A stretch of DNA of 18,819 bases from an uncultured Collinsella sp. (GTDB lineage Bacteria; Actinomycetota; Coriobacteriia; Coriobacteriales; Coriobacteriaceae), in assembly GCA_900541875.1 (NCBI GenBank), contig UQLF01000027.1, forward strand, positions 1 to 18,819, in the 5' to 3' direction. Below, piece after piece: positions 7,123 to 14,706 of the stretch. Each line of letters begins with the position of its first letter. The stretch's first letter is position 1. A program made the position numbers and the translations under genes. The notes beneath the pieces were generated by a model, which saw only the letters and a list, made by a program, of their open reading frames with translations, had not been told where the DNA came from and did not search any database.

Positions 7123-8676
7123 TTAGGCCTCGGTGGCGAGCACGCGGCCCGTCATCTCGGCGGAAGGCTCCAGACCAGCCATGGTGAGCATAGTCGGGGC
7201 GATATCGGAAAGACGACCGTCCTCGATACCGGTGAGCTGTGCTTTCTCATCAACGATGATGAACGGCACGCGGTTGGTGGTGTGCGCCGTAAACGGATGC
7301 TTGGAACCGTCGGAAGCAACGTCAAACATGTGATCGGCGTTGCCGTGGTCGGCGGTAATCAGTGCAAAGCCGCCCTTGGCGAGAATCGCCGGGACAACCT
7401 TGGACAGGGCATCGTCAACAGCCTCAACGGCCTTAACGGCAGCGTCGAAGACACCGGTGTGACCAACCATGTCGCAGTTCGCGAAGTTCACGATGTAGAA
7501 ATCAGCGCGATCCTCGTTGATGGCGGCGACAAGCTTCTCGGTAACCTCGGGAGCGCTCATCTCGGGCTGCAAATCGTAGGTAGCGACCTTGGGGGAAGCG
7601 ACGAGCACACGCTCCTCGCCCTCCTTGGGCTCCTCGATGCCACCGTTGAGGAAGAACGTCACGTGGGCGTACTTCTCGGTCTCGGCAGTGTGCAGCTGCT
7701 TCAGGCCATTGGCGGCGATGACGTCGGCCAGGACGTTCTCGGGGAACGTCTTGGGGAAGGCGACCTCGACGTCAAACGTCGGATCGTACTCGGTCATCGT
7801 CACAAAGTGCGAGAGCTTGATCTGCTCGCGCTCAAAGCCGTCGAACTCCTTGTCCGTGAACACGCGGGTCATCTGACGTGCGCGGTCGGGACGGAAGTTG
7901 AAGAAGATGGCCGCGTCGCCCTCGTGGATACCCTCGTTGTGGGCAGCGAAGGGCTCGACGAACTCGTCGCCGCGCGGATCCTTCTCGTAGTAGGCCTTGA
8001 TACCGGCAACGGGGTCGGTATCGGCATCGGACGCGTTGACCATGACGTCGTAGGCACGCTGGATGCGCTCCCAACGGTTGTCGCGGTCCATGGCCCAATA
8101 GCGGCCCGAAACGGTGGCGACGCGAGCGTCGCAACCGGTCTCCTCGGAGATCTTAGCCAGGAAGGCGCAGAACTCGCTCATGTAGCCGGCACCGGACTGC
8201 GGGTCAACGTCGCGGCCATCCATGAAGGCGTGGACGCGAACGGTCTTGACACCGTGCTCGGCAGCCATCTTGACCAGAGCCTCGACGTGGTTCATGTGAG
8301 AATGAACACCGCCGGGGCTCATAAGGCCCATGAGGTGGAGAGTCTTGCCGTCAGCCTTGACGTCGTCCATAGCCTTGACGAAAACCTCGTTCTTGGCGAT
8401 GGAACCGTCCTTGATGGCGTTATTGATGCGCGAAAGCTCCTGGAACACGATGCGGCCGGCACCCATGTTGAGGTGACCCACCTCGGAGTTGCCCATCTGG
8501 CCGTCGGGAAGGCCCACGTCCTCGCCCGAAGCACCGAGCGTGGTGTGAGGATACTTCTCGTACAGGCCATCAAGGAAGGGCGTCTTGGCAGCGGCGACGG
8601 CGTTCTCACCATCAGCCGGAGCCAGGCCGCAGCCGTCCATGATAATCAGGAGTGCAGGAAGATGACGTTGTGCCAT
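7123..8676 (-). CDS. gpmI: 2,3-bisphosphoglycerate-independent phosphoglycerate mutase
   Basis: It interconverts 3- and 2-phosphoglycerate in glycolysis, in the cytoplasm, with two manganese ions. The 517-residue length is typical. Near the N-terminus LLIIMDGCGL supplies the first metal aspartate (Asp14). The phosphorylated catalytic serine is Ser64 in QMGNSEVGHLNMG. Later blocks include VHAFMDGRDVDP, the FNFRPDRARQ block and, near the C-terminus, ITADHGNADHM, another metal-binding block. The start is five bases after the tpiA stop with AGGA just upstream, so it is cotranscribed with pgk and tpiA. A strong terminator follows. In many actinobacteria this gene is not in the gap-pgk-tpi cluster. 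Confidence 0.96.
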   Translation of the reverse strand: MAQRHLPALLIIMDGCGLAPADGENAVAAAKTPFLDGLYEKYPHTTLGASGEDVGLPDGQMGNSEVGHLNMGAGRIVFQELSRINNAIKDGSIAKNEVFVKAMDDVKADGKTLHLMGLMSPGGVHSHMNHVEALVKMAAEHGVKTVRVHAFMDGRDVDPQSGAGYMSEFCAFLAKISEETGCDARVATVSGRYWAMDRDNRWERIQRAYDVMVNASDADTDPVAGIKAYYEKDPRGDEFVEPFAAHNEGIHEGDAAIFFNFRPDRARQMTRVFTDKEFDGFEREQIKLSHFVTMTEYDPTFDVEVAFPKTFPENVLADVIAANGLKQLHTAETEKYAHVTFFLNGGIEEPKEGEERVLVASPKVATYDLQPEMSAPEVTEKLVAAINEDRADFYIVNFANCDMVGHTGVFDAAVKAVEAVDDALSKVVPAILAKGGFALITADHGNADHMFDVASDGSKHPFTAHTTNRVPFIIVDEKAQLTGIEDGRLSDIAPTMLTMAGLEPSAEMTGRVLATEA

Positions 8677-8681
8677 ATGTC

Positions 8682-9449
8682 CTACTCGCCTGCCTTGACG
8701 ACCATAGAGGCGAAGTCGGCAGCCTTGAGCGAAGCGCCGCCCACGAGGGCGCCGTCAACGTCGGGCTTGGCGACGAGCTCGGCGATGTTACCGGGCTTGG
8801 CGGAACCACCGTAGAGAACGCGGATGCCGTTGGCGAGCTCCTCGCCGAACATCTCCTTGAGGGTCTCACGGATAGCGCCGCAGACCTCCTGAGCATCCTC
8901 GGCGGTAGCGGTCTTGCCGGTGCCGATGGCCCAGATGGGCTCATAGGCGACGACGACCTGCTTGGGGCAGGTGATCTCAAGACCAGCAAGGCCAGCCTTG
9001 ACCTGGTTCACGACGTGCTCGACATAGGTGCCGGCCTCGCGGACCTCAAGGGACTCGCCGCAGCAGAAGACGGGAACAAGGCCGGCGGCAACGAGAGCCT
9101 TGGCCTTCTTGTTCTGGTCCTCGTCGGTCTCGTGGAAGTAGTCGCGACGCTCGGAGTGACCGATGATGCAGTAGGTGCAGCCAGCGGACTTGAGCATGTC
9201 GCAAGAGGACTCACCCGTGAAGGCACCCTTGGCCTCCCAGTACACGTTCTGTGCACCGAGGGCGATGGGGGCAGCCTGAATACGGTCATGAACCGTGGTG
9301 ATGTCGATGGTCGGAGGGCAGACGAGTACCTCGACGCCAGCCGGAACCTCGGGCAGAGCCTGAGCCAGCTCGTCGGCGAGCTTGGCAGCCTCGGCGACGT
9401 CGTTGTTCATCTTCCAGTTACCAGCGATAAGAAGGGTGCGATTAGGCAT
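8682..9449 (-). CDS. tpiA: Triosephosphate isomerase
   Basis: It interconverts dihydroxyacetone phosphate and glyceraldehyde 3-phosphate. From the ATG at 9449 the protein has 255 residues, the usual size. Catalytic residues are visible: Asn11 and Lys13 in GNWKMN, His98 in IIGHSERR, and Glu170 in VAYEPIWAIGTGKTA, which also holds the mobile loop. YGGSAKPGN near the C-terminus binds phosphate. I chose this start because the upstream in-frame extension reads through the pgk end and does not resemble the family. The ATG overlaps the pgk stop by eight bases (ATGCCTAA), indicating translational coupling. Confidence 0.96.
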   Translation of the reverse strand: MPNRTLLIAGNWKMNNDVAEAAKLADELAQALPEVPAGVEVLVCPPTIDITTVHDRIQAAPIALGAQNVYWEAKGAFTGESSCDMLKSAGCTYCIIGHSERRDYFHETDEDQNKKAKALVAAGLVPVFCCGESLEVREAGTYVEHVVNQVKAGLAGLEITCPKQVVVAYEPIWAIGTGKTATAEDAQEVCGAIRETLKEMFGEELANGIRVLYGGSAKPGNIAELVAKPDVDGALVGGASLKAADFASMVVKAGE

Positions 9450-10632
9450 CGAGAAGCGCCTCCACTCCGGGCAGGGCCTTACCCTCGACGAGCTCCATGG
9501 AAGCGCCACCGCCGGTGGAAATCCAGCTCATCTTGTCGGCCAGGTTAAACTTGTTGACGGCCGCGACGGAATCGCCACCACCGATGATCGAGGTGCAGTC
9601 GGCCTCGGCGACAGCCTCGGCGATAGCCTGGGTGCCGTGAGCGAAGTTATCGAACTCGAAGACGCCCATGGGGCCATTCCAGAACACGGTCTTGGCGCCC
9701 TTGACGGCCTCGGCGTAGAGTTCCTCGGTCTTGGGGCCGATGTCCATACCCTCACGATCGTCGGGGATAGCGTCGGAAGCGACAACCTCGGGGACAGCGT
9801 CCTCGCCAAAGTGATCGGCAACACGGTTGTCGATGGGGAGCAGGATCTTGACGCCCTTCTCCTCGGCCTTCTTGAGCATCTCGCCAGCGCGCTCGACCCA
9901 GTCCTCTTCCTTGAGGGACTGACCAACGGACAGGCCCTGAGCCAGGAAGAAGGTGTAGGCCATGCCGCCACCGATGATCAGGGTATCAGCAGAGTCGATG
10001 AGGTGATCGAGAACACCGATCTTGGAGGAAACCTTGGAACCGCCGACGATAGCGACGAAGGGACGCTCGGGCTCGGCGAAGATGCCGGTGAGCGTGTCGA
10101 CCTCCTTCTCGAGCAGGAAGCCAGCGACTGCGGGCAGGTAAGCGGCGGGGCCCACGACGGAACCCTGGGCGCGATGAGCGGTACCGAAGGCATCGAGAAC
10201 GAAGACGTCACCATAGGAAGCGAGCTTCTTGGCGATCTCGGGATCGTTCTTCTTCTCACGCTTGTCAAAACGGACGTTCTCGAGAACGAGGACCTTGCCC
10301 GGCTCGACGGCAGCGACAGCCTCAGCAGCCTTCTCGCCGTAGGTGTCGGCGACAAAGGCAACGTCGAGACCAGAGAGCTCAGCGAGCTTCTTGGCGACGG
10401 GCTCGAGAGACAGCTCGGGCTGGAAGCCGGTGCCCTCGGGACGGCCGAGGTGGCTCATGAGGATGACGCGAGCGTTGTGCTCAACGAGATAGTTGATGGT
10501 GGGCAGGGCAGCCTTGATACGGGTGGTGTCGCCAACGACGCCATCCTTGATAGGCACGTTAAAGTCAACGCGGACGAGAACGCGCTTGCCGTCGACATCG
10601 ATGTCGCGGACGGTCTTCTTGGTAAAGGCCAT
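9442..10632 (-). CDS. pgk: Phosphoglycerate kinase
   Basis: It transfers a phosphate from 1,3-bisphosphoglycerate to ADP, the first ATP-forming step of glycolysis. From the ATG at 10632 the protein has 396 residues, as expected. Signature blocks include VLVRVDFNVPIKDG, LMSHLGRPEG, LENVRFDKREKKNDP, VAIVGGSKVSSKI, FWNGPMGVFE and the nucleotide-binding IIGGGDSVAAV followed by STGGGASMELVEG. GAAAGG lies upstream of this ATG, so I prefer it to an upstream in-frame ATG at 10668 that falls in the leader hairpin. It is separated from gap by a terminator-like hairpin and overlaps tpiA by eight bases. Confidence 0.96.
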   Translation of the reverse strand: MAFTKKTVRDIDVDGKRVLVRVDFNVPIKDGVVGDTTRIKAALPTINYLVEHNARVILMSHLGRPEGTGFQPELSLEPVAKKLAELSGLDVAFVADTYGEKAAEAVAAVEPGKVLVLENVRFDKREKKNDPEIAKKLASYGDVFVLDAFGTAHRAQGSVVGPAAYLPAVAGFLLEKEVDTLTGIFAEPERPFVAIVGGSKVSSKIGVLDHLIDSADTLIIGGGMAYTFFLAQGLSVGQSLKEEDWVERAGEMLKKAEEKGVKILLPIDNRVADHFGEDAVPEVVASDAIPDDREGMDIGPKTEELYAEAVKGAKTVFWNGPMGVFEFDNFAHGTQAIAEAVAEADCTSIIGGGDSVAAVNKFNLADKMSWISTGGGASMELVEGKALPGVEALLDA

Positions 10633-10655
10633 GTTTGCTTCTACCTTTCGTACGT

Positions 10656-10678
10656 GTCTGCCTCCCATTACGGCAGAC
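10656..10678 (-). promoter_or_regulatory. Leader hairpin before pgk
   Basis: A 7-bp perfect stem (gtctgcc at 10656-10662, ggcagac at 10672-10678) with a nine-base loop lies 24 bases ahead of the pgk ATG and just after the gap terminator. It may shield the 5' end of a processed or reinitiated pgk message. There is no direct evidence of function. Confidence 0.4.
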
Positions 10679-10691
10679 GATTTCTTATAAA

Positions 10692-10735
10692 AAGGGCGCG
10701 ACCCTAGGGTGAAAGCCCTATAAGGCCGCGCCCTT
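10692..10735 (-). terminator. Terminator-like hairpin between gap and pgk
   Basis: The outer stem aagggcgcg (10692-10700) pairs perfectly with 10727-10735. A second short hairpin (10705-10710 against 10715-10720, GAAA loop) lies inside. On the minus strand the structure is followed by TTTTTATAA. It starts 38 bases past the gap stop. It should end many gap transcripts and let a fraction continue into pgk, tpiA and gpmI, unless pgk has its own promoter, which I could not identify. Confidence 0.8.
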
Positions 10736-10772
10736 CTTTAGACGCTCAACGAGCTATTCGTTAAAAGCTAAA

Positions 10773-11798
10773 TTAAGCAACGAACTTCTCGAAGTACTTG
10801 ATGGTGCGGACCATCTGAGAGGTGTAGGAGTTCTCGTTGTCGTACCAAGAGGTGACCTGAACGAGGGTCTGGCCGTTGCCGAGGTCAGAGCACATGGTCT
10901 GAGTGGCGTCGAAGATGGAGCCGTGGGTCTCGCCGATGATGTCGGTGGAGACGATGTCGTCCTCGTTGTAACCGAAGGTCTCGGAGATGGTGGCAGCGTA
11001 GGCCTTCATAGCAGCGTTGACCTCGTCGACGGTGACCTTCTTGTCAACGACAGCGTAGAGGTTGGTGATGGAGCCGGTCGGCGTCGGGACGCGCTGGGCG
11101 GCACCGATGAGCTTACCGTTGAGCTCGGGGAGAACCAGGCCGATAGCCTTGGCAGCACCGGTGGTGTTGGGGACGATGTTGACGGCGCAGGCGCGGCTAC
11201 GACGCTTGTTGCCCTTGCGCTGCGGGCCGTCGAGCGGCATCTGGTCGCCAGTCCAGGCGTGAATGGTGGTCATGATGCCGGACACGATGGGAGCGAAGTC
11301 GTTCAGACCCTTGGCCATCGGGGCGAGGCAGTTGGTGGTGCAGGAAGCAGCGGAGATGATGTTGTCCTCAGCGGTCAGCGTCTCATGGTTGACGTTGTAC
11401 ACGATGGTGGGCAGATCGCTGCCGGCCGGAGCGGAGATGACGACCTTCTTGGCGCCAGCGTTGATGTGGGCCTGAGCCTTAGCCTTGCTGGTGTAGAAGC
11501 CGGTGCACTCGAGAACGACGTCGACGTCGAGGTCGCCCCAAGGCAGGTTGTTGGCGTCGGCCTCCTTGTAGATCTTGATCTCCTTGCCGTCAACGGTGAT
11601 GGAATCCTCGCCAGCAACGACCTCGTGATCGCGAGCGTAGTTGCCCTGCGTGGAGTCGTACTTCAGCAGGTAAGCGAGCATATCGGGAGAGGTGAGGTCG
11701 TTGATAGCGACGATCTCGGAGCCCTCATGACCGAACATCTGACGGAAGGCCAGACGACCGATGCGACCGAAGCCGTTAATAGCAACCTTTACTGCCAT
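10773..11798 (-). CDS. gap: Glyceraldehyde-3-phosphate dehydrogenase, type I
   Basis: It oxidises glyceraldehyde 3-phosphate to 1,3-bisphosphoglycerate with NAD in the cytoplasm. From the ATG at 11798, with AAAGGAG six bases upstream, the protein has 341 residues. The Rossmann motif INGFGRIGRL is at 7-16. The aspartate at 34 (AINDLT) fits NAD rather than NADP preference. The catalytic Cys153 lies in ASCTTNCLAP, with the partner His in IHAWTGDQ. The S-loop reads DGPQRKGNKRRSRAC and the C-terminus has SWYDNENSYTSQMVRTI. A possible promoter and inverted repeat lie upstream and a terminator-like hairpin downstream, so it can be expressed separately from pgk. Confidence 0.97.
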   Translation of the reverse strand: MAVKVAINGFGRIGRLAFRQMFGHEGSEIVAINDLTSPDMLAYLLKYDSTQGNYARDHEVVAGEDSITVDGKEIKIYKEADANNLPWGDLDVDVVLECTGFYTSKAKAQAHINAGAKKVVISAPAGSDLPTIVYNVNHETLTAEDNIISAASCTTNCLAPMAKGLNDFAPIVSGIMTTIHAWTGDQMPLDGPQRKGNKRRSRACAVNIVPNTTGAAKAIGLVLPELNGKLIGAAQRVPTPTGSITNLYAVVDKKVTVDEVNAAMKAYAATISETFGYNEDDIVSTDIIGETHGSIFDATQTMCSDLGNGQTLVQVTSWYDNENSYTSQMVRTIKYFEKFVA

Positions 11799-11870
11799 TG
11801 TGTCTCCTTTCGTAAGGCCCCCGCAAGCTACAGCGCCTGCCGTTGAGGCCCACAAACTAACCACTCGCCT

Positions 11871-11900
11871 AATATACCTTTTTTTTGACTTGAATTTCAC
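11871..11900 (-). promoter_or_regulatory. Candidate sigma-A-type promoter of gap
   Basis: On the minus strand TATATT (11871-11876, 5 of 6 to consensus) is preceded at 18 bases by GTGAAA (11895-11900, 4 of 6). The spacer contains a run of eight A. This would give a leader of about 65 bases before gap. It sits in a 193-base AT-rich gap after whiA, where a gap promoter is expected. Confidence 0.4.
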
Positions 11901-11916
11901 GAGAATGCTCGAAATT
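11893..11916. promoter_or_regulatory. Inverted repeat overlapping the gap -35 region
   Basis: aattt (11893-11897) and cgag (11900-11903) pair with ctcg (11908-11911) and aaatt (11912-11916) around the centre aatg, with a two-base ca bulge. The repeat overlaps the candidate -35 box of gap, a common operator position. No T-run follows on the minus strand, so it is not a terminator. The regulator is unknown. Confidence 0.4.
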
Positions 11917-11991
11917 GAAAATCAAATTTGCGTTAAAACGCTTTAAAGAATAAAATAGCAGCTAAATCCGTATATAAGTCGATACTTTAAC

Positions 11992-12921
11992 CTACCTGTT
12001 TGCTTCAATGAGCTTTTCAAGCCGTAAAACACGATGGTAGAGGGCCGACTTCGACAAGGGAGGGTCAGCCATCTCCCCTAAATCACGCAGCGAAAGATCG
12101 GGATAGCGCTCGCGCAGGTCGCAAAAGACCGCCAAGGCATCCGGAAGCGCATCGCGAAGGCCTCGCTGCTCGAGCTCATCGATCAACGCAAGCTGATGCT
12201 GGGCAGCACCGGCGCTTCTGGTCTGGTTGGCGAGCTCGGCGTTCACGCGACGGTTCACATCGTTCTTAACCAACTTGACCGCGCGCGCCTCCTCAATCTC
12301 GGCAACGCTGCGCTTGGCGCCAATCAGCTTTAATAGATGCTCGATTTCCTCGGCGCTCTTAATGTACACGGCATATGACCCCCGCCGTGCATTAACACGA
12401 GCATGGACCCCAATCTGCTCCAACAGATCGCAAAGCCCCTTGGCATATTGCTCGCCCTGCACAGCGATCTCCAAATGAAAATCGCCGCGTGGATCGGCCA
12501 CGAAGCCGCCCGCGATGAGCGCGCCGCGGATATAGGCAAGTCTACAGCAAGGACGGGCAACGATATGTCGGGGTACGCCGGCGACAAGTCCTCCCCTACG
12601 GTCGAGGATGCCCAGCAGCACCAGAGCCTTATCCAGGTCTGGCTGATCAGGCAAGGTGATGAGGTAGTTTCGAACCTTATGCAATACAGATTTACGAACG
12701 GTGAACTCCGTTTTGAGCTTAAGGATGCGATGCGTCAGCGTGATCATCGTGCGCGCGACGGCGCCCGTCTCGGTCGCGACCGTCAAACGATACCGCCCGG
12801 AGCCGGCCAGCGAAAGTGTACCGCTCACACGCGTCAGGGCGGCAAGCGTCGACAAGTCGCAATATTCACATTCGGGTTCGCAGCGCGCGAGCTCGTCGCG
12901 CACCTCGGCGGTAAACGACAT
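11992..12921 (-). CDS. whiA: DNA-binding protein WhiA
   Basis: WhiA is a conserved regulator of Gram-positive bacteria. It controls sporulation genes in Streptomyces and influences division and chromosome segregation in others. The 309-residue protein begins with the family opening SFTAEVRDELARCEPECEYC. It continues through a LAGLIDADG-like homing-endonuclease fold (RLAYIRGALIAGGFVADPRG) and ends with a helix-turn-helix domain (LSLRDLGEMADPPLSKSALYHRVLRLEKL). It starts six bases after rapZ, so the two are cotranscribed. The usual yvcK between them is missing. Its ribosome-binding site is weak, consistent with coupling to rapZ. The role in this presumably non-sporulating organism is unknown. 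Confidence 0.95.
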   Translation of the reverse strand: MSFTAEVRDELARCEPECEYCDLSTLAALTRVSGTLSLAGSGRYRLTVATETGAVARTMITLTHRILKLKTEFTVRKSVLHKVRNYLITLPDQPDLDKALVLLGILDRRGGLVAGVPRHIVARPCCRLAYIRGALIAGGFVADPRGDFHLEIAVQGEQYAKGLCDLLEQIGVHARVNARRGSYAVYIKSAEEIEHLLKLIGAKRSVAEIEEARAVKLVKNDVNRRVNAELANQTRSAGAAQHQLALIDELEQRGLRDALPDALAVFCDLRERYPDLSLRDLGEMADPPLSKSALYHRVLRLEKLIEANR

Positions 12922-12927
12922 GCAGGC

Positions 12928-13848
12928 CTATGCCTTCGTGTTGGCGCGCGAAAGGTCGCGGTGGGAAATGCTCACGTGATATTGGGCGCCTTCCAAATAA
13001 CGTGCCGTGGCCTCGGCGATGGCAACGCTGCGGTGTTGACCGCCCGTGCAGCCGATGGCGATAGAAAGCTGTGGCTTGCCCTCCGCGATATAGCCCGGCA
13101 TCACCGTATCGAGCAGCTGTGTCCAAGCCTTCCAAAACTCCTGCGTCTTGGGATGGTCCAGAACAAAATCTGAGACCTTTTTATCGAGACCGGTCATCGT
13201 GCGCATCTCGGGATCGTAGAACGGATTGGGCAGGAAACGAACGTCGATCATAATGTCCGCCTCGACGGGCAAGCCGTGCTTAAAGCCAAACGAGAACACG
13301 TGAACGTCCATGAGCTGCTGGTCGGACAGCTCGGAAAATGCCATACGTAGCTTGTTGCGCAGCGCAGAGGTGCGCAGACGGCTCGTGTCGATAATCATAT
13401 CGGCTCGGTCGCGCACGCCCTGCAGCTGAAGGCGCTCGCGTTGAATGGCATCGGCCGTAGTCTCCCCCGGCTTGGCAATGGGATGGCGGCGGCGATTTTC
13501 GCTGTAGCGACGAATCAGCACCTCGTCAGAAGCCTCCAGGAACACGATGTCGCAGCTCATCTCGCGCTCTTCGAGCGCGGCGACCGCATCGAGCAACTCG
13601 TCAAACAGTCCCTGGCTACGCAAATCGCAGGTAACGGCGAGATGCCTGCCCACGCCCGTATTGATGCCGACGAGCTCGGCAAGCTGGGCGATGAGACGCG
13701 GAGGCAGGTTATCGATGCAAAAATAGCCCATGTCCTCGAACACGTGCATGGCCTGTGTGCGGCCCGATCCGGACATTCCGGTGATGATGACGATATCGGG
13801 GATGCGCTCCGAGCGCTCCGCCGCATCCATGGCATCTCCCTTTTGCAT
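12928..13848 (-). CDS. rapZ: RNase adapter / nucleotide-binding protein RapZ
   Basis: RapZ-family proteins bind nucleotides. In E. coli RapZ senses glucosamine-6-phosphate and directs RNase E to the GlmZ small RNA. From 13848 the protein has 306 residues: an N-terminal P-loop GMSGSGRT (24-31), a middle FLEASDEVLIRRYSENRRRHP block, and the C-terminal FSFGFKHGLP, DVRFLPNPFYDP and GCTGGQHRSVAI motifs. The P-loop lysine is arginine, as in other actinobacterial members. The start at 13848 has GGGAGG six bases upstream. An alternative ATG at 13830 with AAAGGGAG would give 300 residues. A terminator-like hairpin lies just upstream and whiA follows after six bases. Confidence 0.94.
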   Translation of the reverse strand: MQKGDAMDAAERSERIPDIVIITGMSGSGRTQAMHVFEDMGYFCIDNLPPRLIAQLAELVGINTGVGRHLAVTCDLRSQGLFDELLDAVAALEEREMSCDIVFLEASDEVLIRRYSENRRRHPIAKPGETTADAIQRERLQLQGVRDRADMIIDTSRLRTSALRNKLRMAFSELSDQQLMDVHVFSFGFKHGLPVEADIMIDVRFLPNPFYDPEMRTMTGLDKKVSDFVLDHPKTQEFWKAWTQLLDTVMPGYIAEGKPQLSIAIGCTGGQHRSVAIAEATARYLEGAQYHVSISHRDLSRANTKA

Positions 13849-13868
13849 GTGCTGCCTCCCGAAAACAA

Positions 13869-13898
13869 GCGCGGGACCCAGCAACCCGGATCCCGCGC
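13869..13898 (-). terminator. Terminator after nanE, directly ahead of rapZ
   Basis: Arms gcgcggga (13869-13876) and tcccgcgc (13891-13898) pair perfectly, with two further C-G pairs inside across a one-base bulge. On the minus strand the stem is followed by ttgttttc, a T-rich tail. It lies about 52 bases past the nanE stop and 20 bases before the rapZ ATG. It should end the sialic-acid operon, although it could also structure the rapZ leader. Confidence 0.75.
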
Positions 13899-13916
13899 GG
13901 TCAATTGCCTATATTG

Positions 13917-13922
13917 AGTATA
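13917..13922 (-). promoter_or_regulatory. Possible -10 box for rapZ-whiA
   Basis: TATACT on the minus strand lies between the nanE stop and the terminator-like hairpin. No clear -35 box is seen at the right distance. If it is real, the rapZ leader would contain the 13869-13898 hairpin. This is a weak candidate. Confidence 0.2.
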
Positions 13923-13949
13923 CCGCCCCGAGCGGATACGAGGCCTGTC

Positions 13950-14636
13950 TTACGCCTCAAGCGCAGCCTTGAACCAACTCGTAATACTCGTGGGGTGCGT
14001 GATGGCGGTGCCGACGACAACGGCCCAGGCGCCAGCATCGATCGCAGCGCGAGCCTCCTCGGGCGTATGCACGCGACCCTCGCAAATGATGGGAAGGCCG
14101 GGGAATTCCTCAGTCGCCTGGCGCAGGAGCGGCAGGTCGGGGCCATCGGCCATGGTGCAGTCGATGGCGGCGACGCCGTGAGAAAGCGTGGTGGATACAA
14201 GGTCGAAGCCCATATCAACAGCACGGCGAATGTCCTCGATGGTGGCGCAATCCGCCATCAGGAGCACACCCTCCTCGTGCAGCGGGCGGAAGGTATCCTC
14301 GACCGTCTTGCCATCGGGGCGCGGACGATCGGTGGCGTCGATCGCCACGATATCGGCACCGGCAGCAACGCAGGCGCGAGCGTGACGCAGCGTCGGCGTG
14401 ATGTAAACGCCCTCGTGTCCATCCTTCCACAGGCCGATGACGGGAACCTCACAGCGACCCTTAATGGCGGCAATGTCGGCAAGGCCCTGGCAGCGAATGG
14501 CGGCGGCGCCGCCGAGCTCGCAAGCGCGAGACATTTGCGCCATGGTCTCGGGCGTACGAAGCGGCTCGCCCATATACGCCTGAACGCTCACGACGAGCTT
14601 GCCCTTCAGGGATTGAATCAAAGGATTGACGGTCAT
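13950..14636 (-). CDS. nanE: N-acetylmannosamine-6-phosphate 2-epimerase
   Basis: It converts ManNAc-6-phosphate to GlcNAc-6-phosphate, which then enters amino-sugar metabolism through NagA and NagB. The 228-residue protein has the NanE length and a TIM-barrel layout. Diagnostic blocks are LIQSLKGKLVVSVQA near the start, VPVIGLWK (Lys71), AIDATDRPRPDG, and ICEGRVHTPEEA (Glu186). The lysine and glutamate match the positions of the catalytic pair in characterised NanE enzymes. GAAAGG lies about ten bases before the ATG. It follows the ROK kinase and the lyase, as expected for the third step of sialic-acid breakdown, and ends at a terminator. Confidence 0.93.
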   Translation of the reverse strand: MTVNPLIQSLKGKLVVSVQAYMGEPLRTPETMAQMSRACELGGAAAIRCQGLADIAAIKGRCEVPVIGLWKDGHEGVYITPTLRHARACVAAGADIVAIDATDRPRPDGKTVEDTFRPLHEEGVLLMADCATIEDIRRAVDMGFDLVSTTLSHGVAAIDCTMADGPDLPLLRQATEEFPGLPIICEGRVHTPEEARAAIDAGAWAVVVGTAITHPTSITSWFKAALEA

Positions 14637-14659
14637 AAGGCTGTAACCTTTCTCAGAAC

Positions 14660-14690
14660 AGCCTCCCGAGACGTGTTGTCTCGGGAGGCT
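14660..14690 (-). terminator. Strong intercistronic hairpin between ROK kinase and nanE
   Basis: A perfect 13-bp stem (14660-14672 against 14678-14690) with a five-base loop, very GC-rich. On the minus strand it is followed by gttctgagaaagg, with no T-run, so it is unlikely to be a full terminator. It is better read as an RNA-processing or stabilising hairpin that sets the ratio of kinase to epimerase message. Confidence 0.65.
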
Positions 14691-14706
14691 CCTACAGAAG
14701 ATACGT

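Noticed and set aside
7048..8814. A 588-residue open frame on the plus strand opposite gpmI
   Set aside because: It has the same shadow effect, runs across the gpmI terminator and into tpiA, and shows no family features.
13831..13848. Shorter rapZ start at 13830
   Set aside because: It has a usable AAAGGGAG, so it remains possible, but the GGGAGG six bases before 13848 is a better ribosome-binding site. I kept 13848 and noted the alternative.
12928..13848. Arg in place of Lys in the RapZ P-loop as a loss of function
   Set aside because: A GMSGxGR form of the P-loop is, to my knowledge, common in actinobacterial RapZ proteins, so it is not unusual here.
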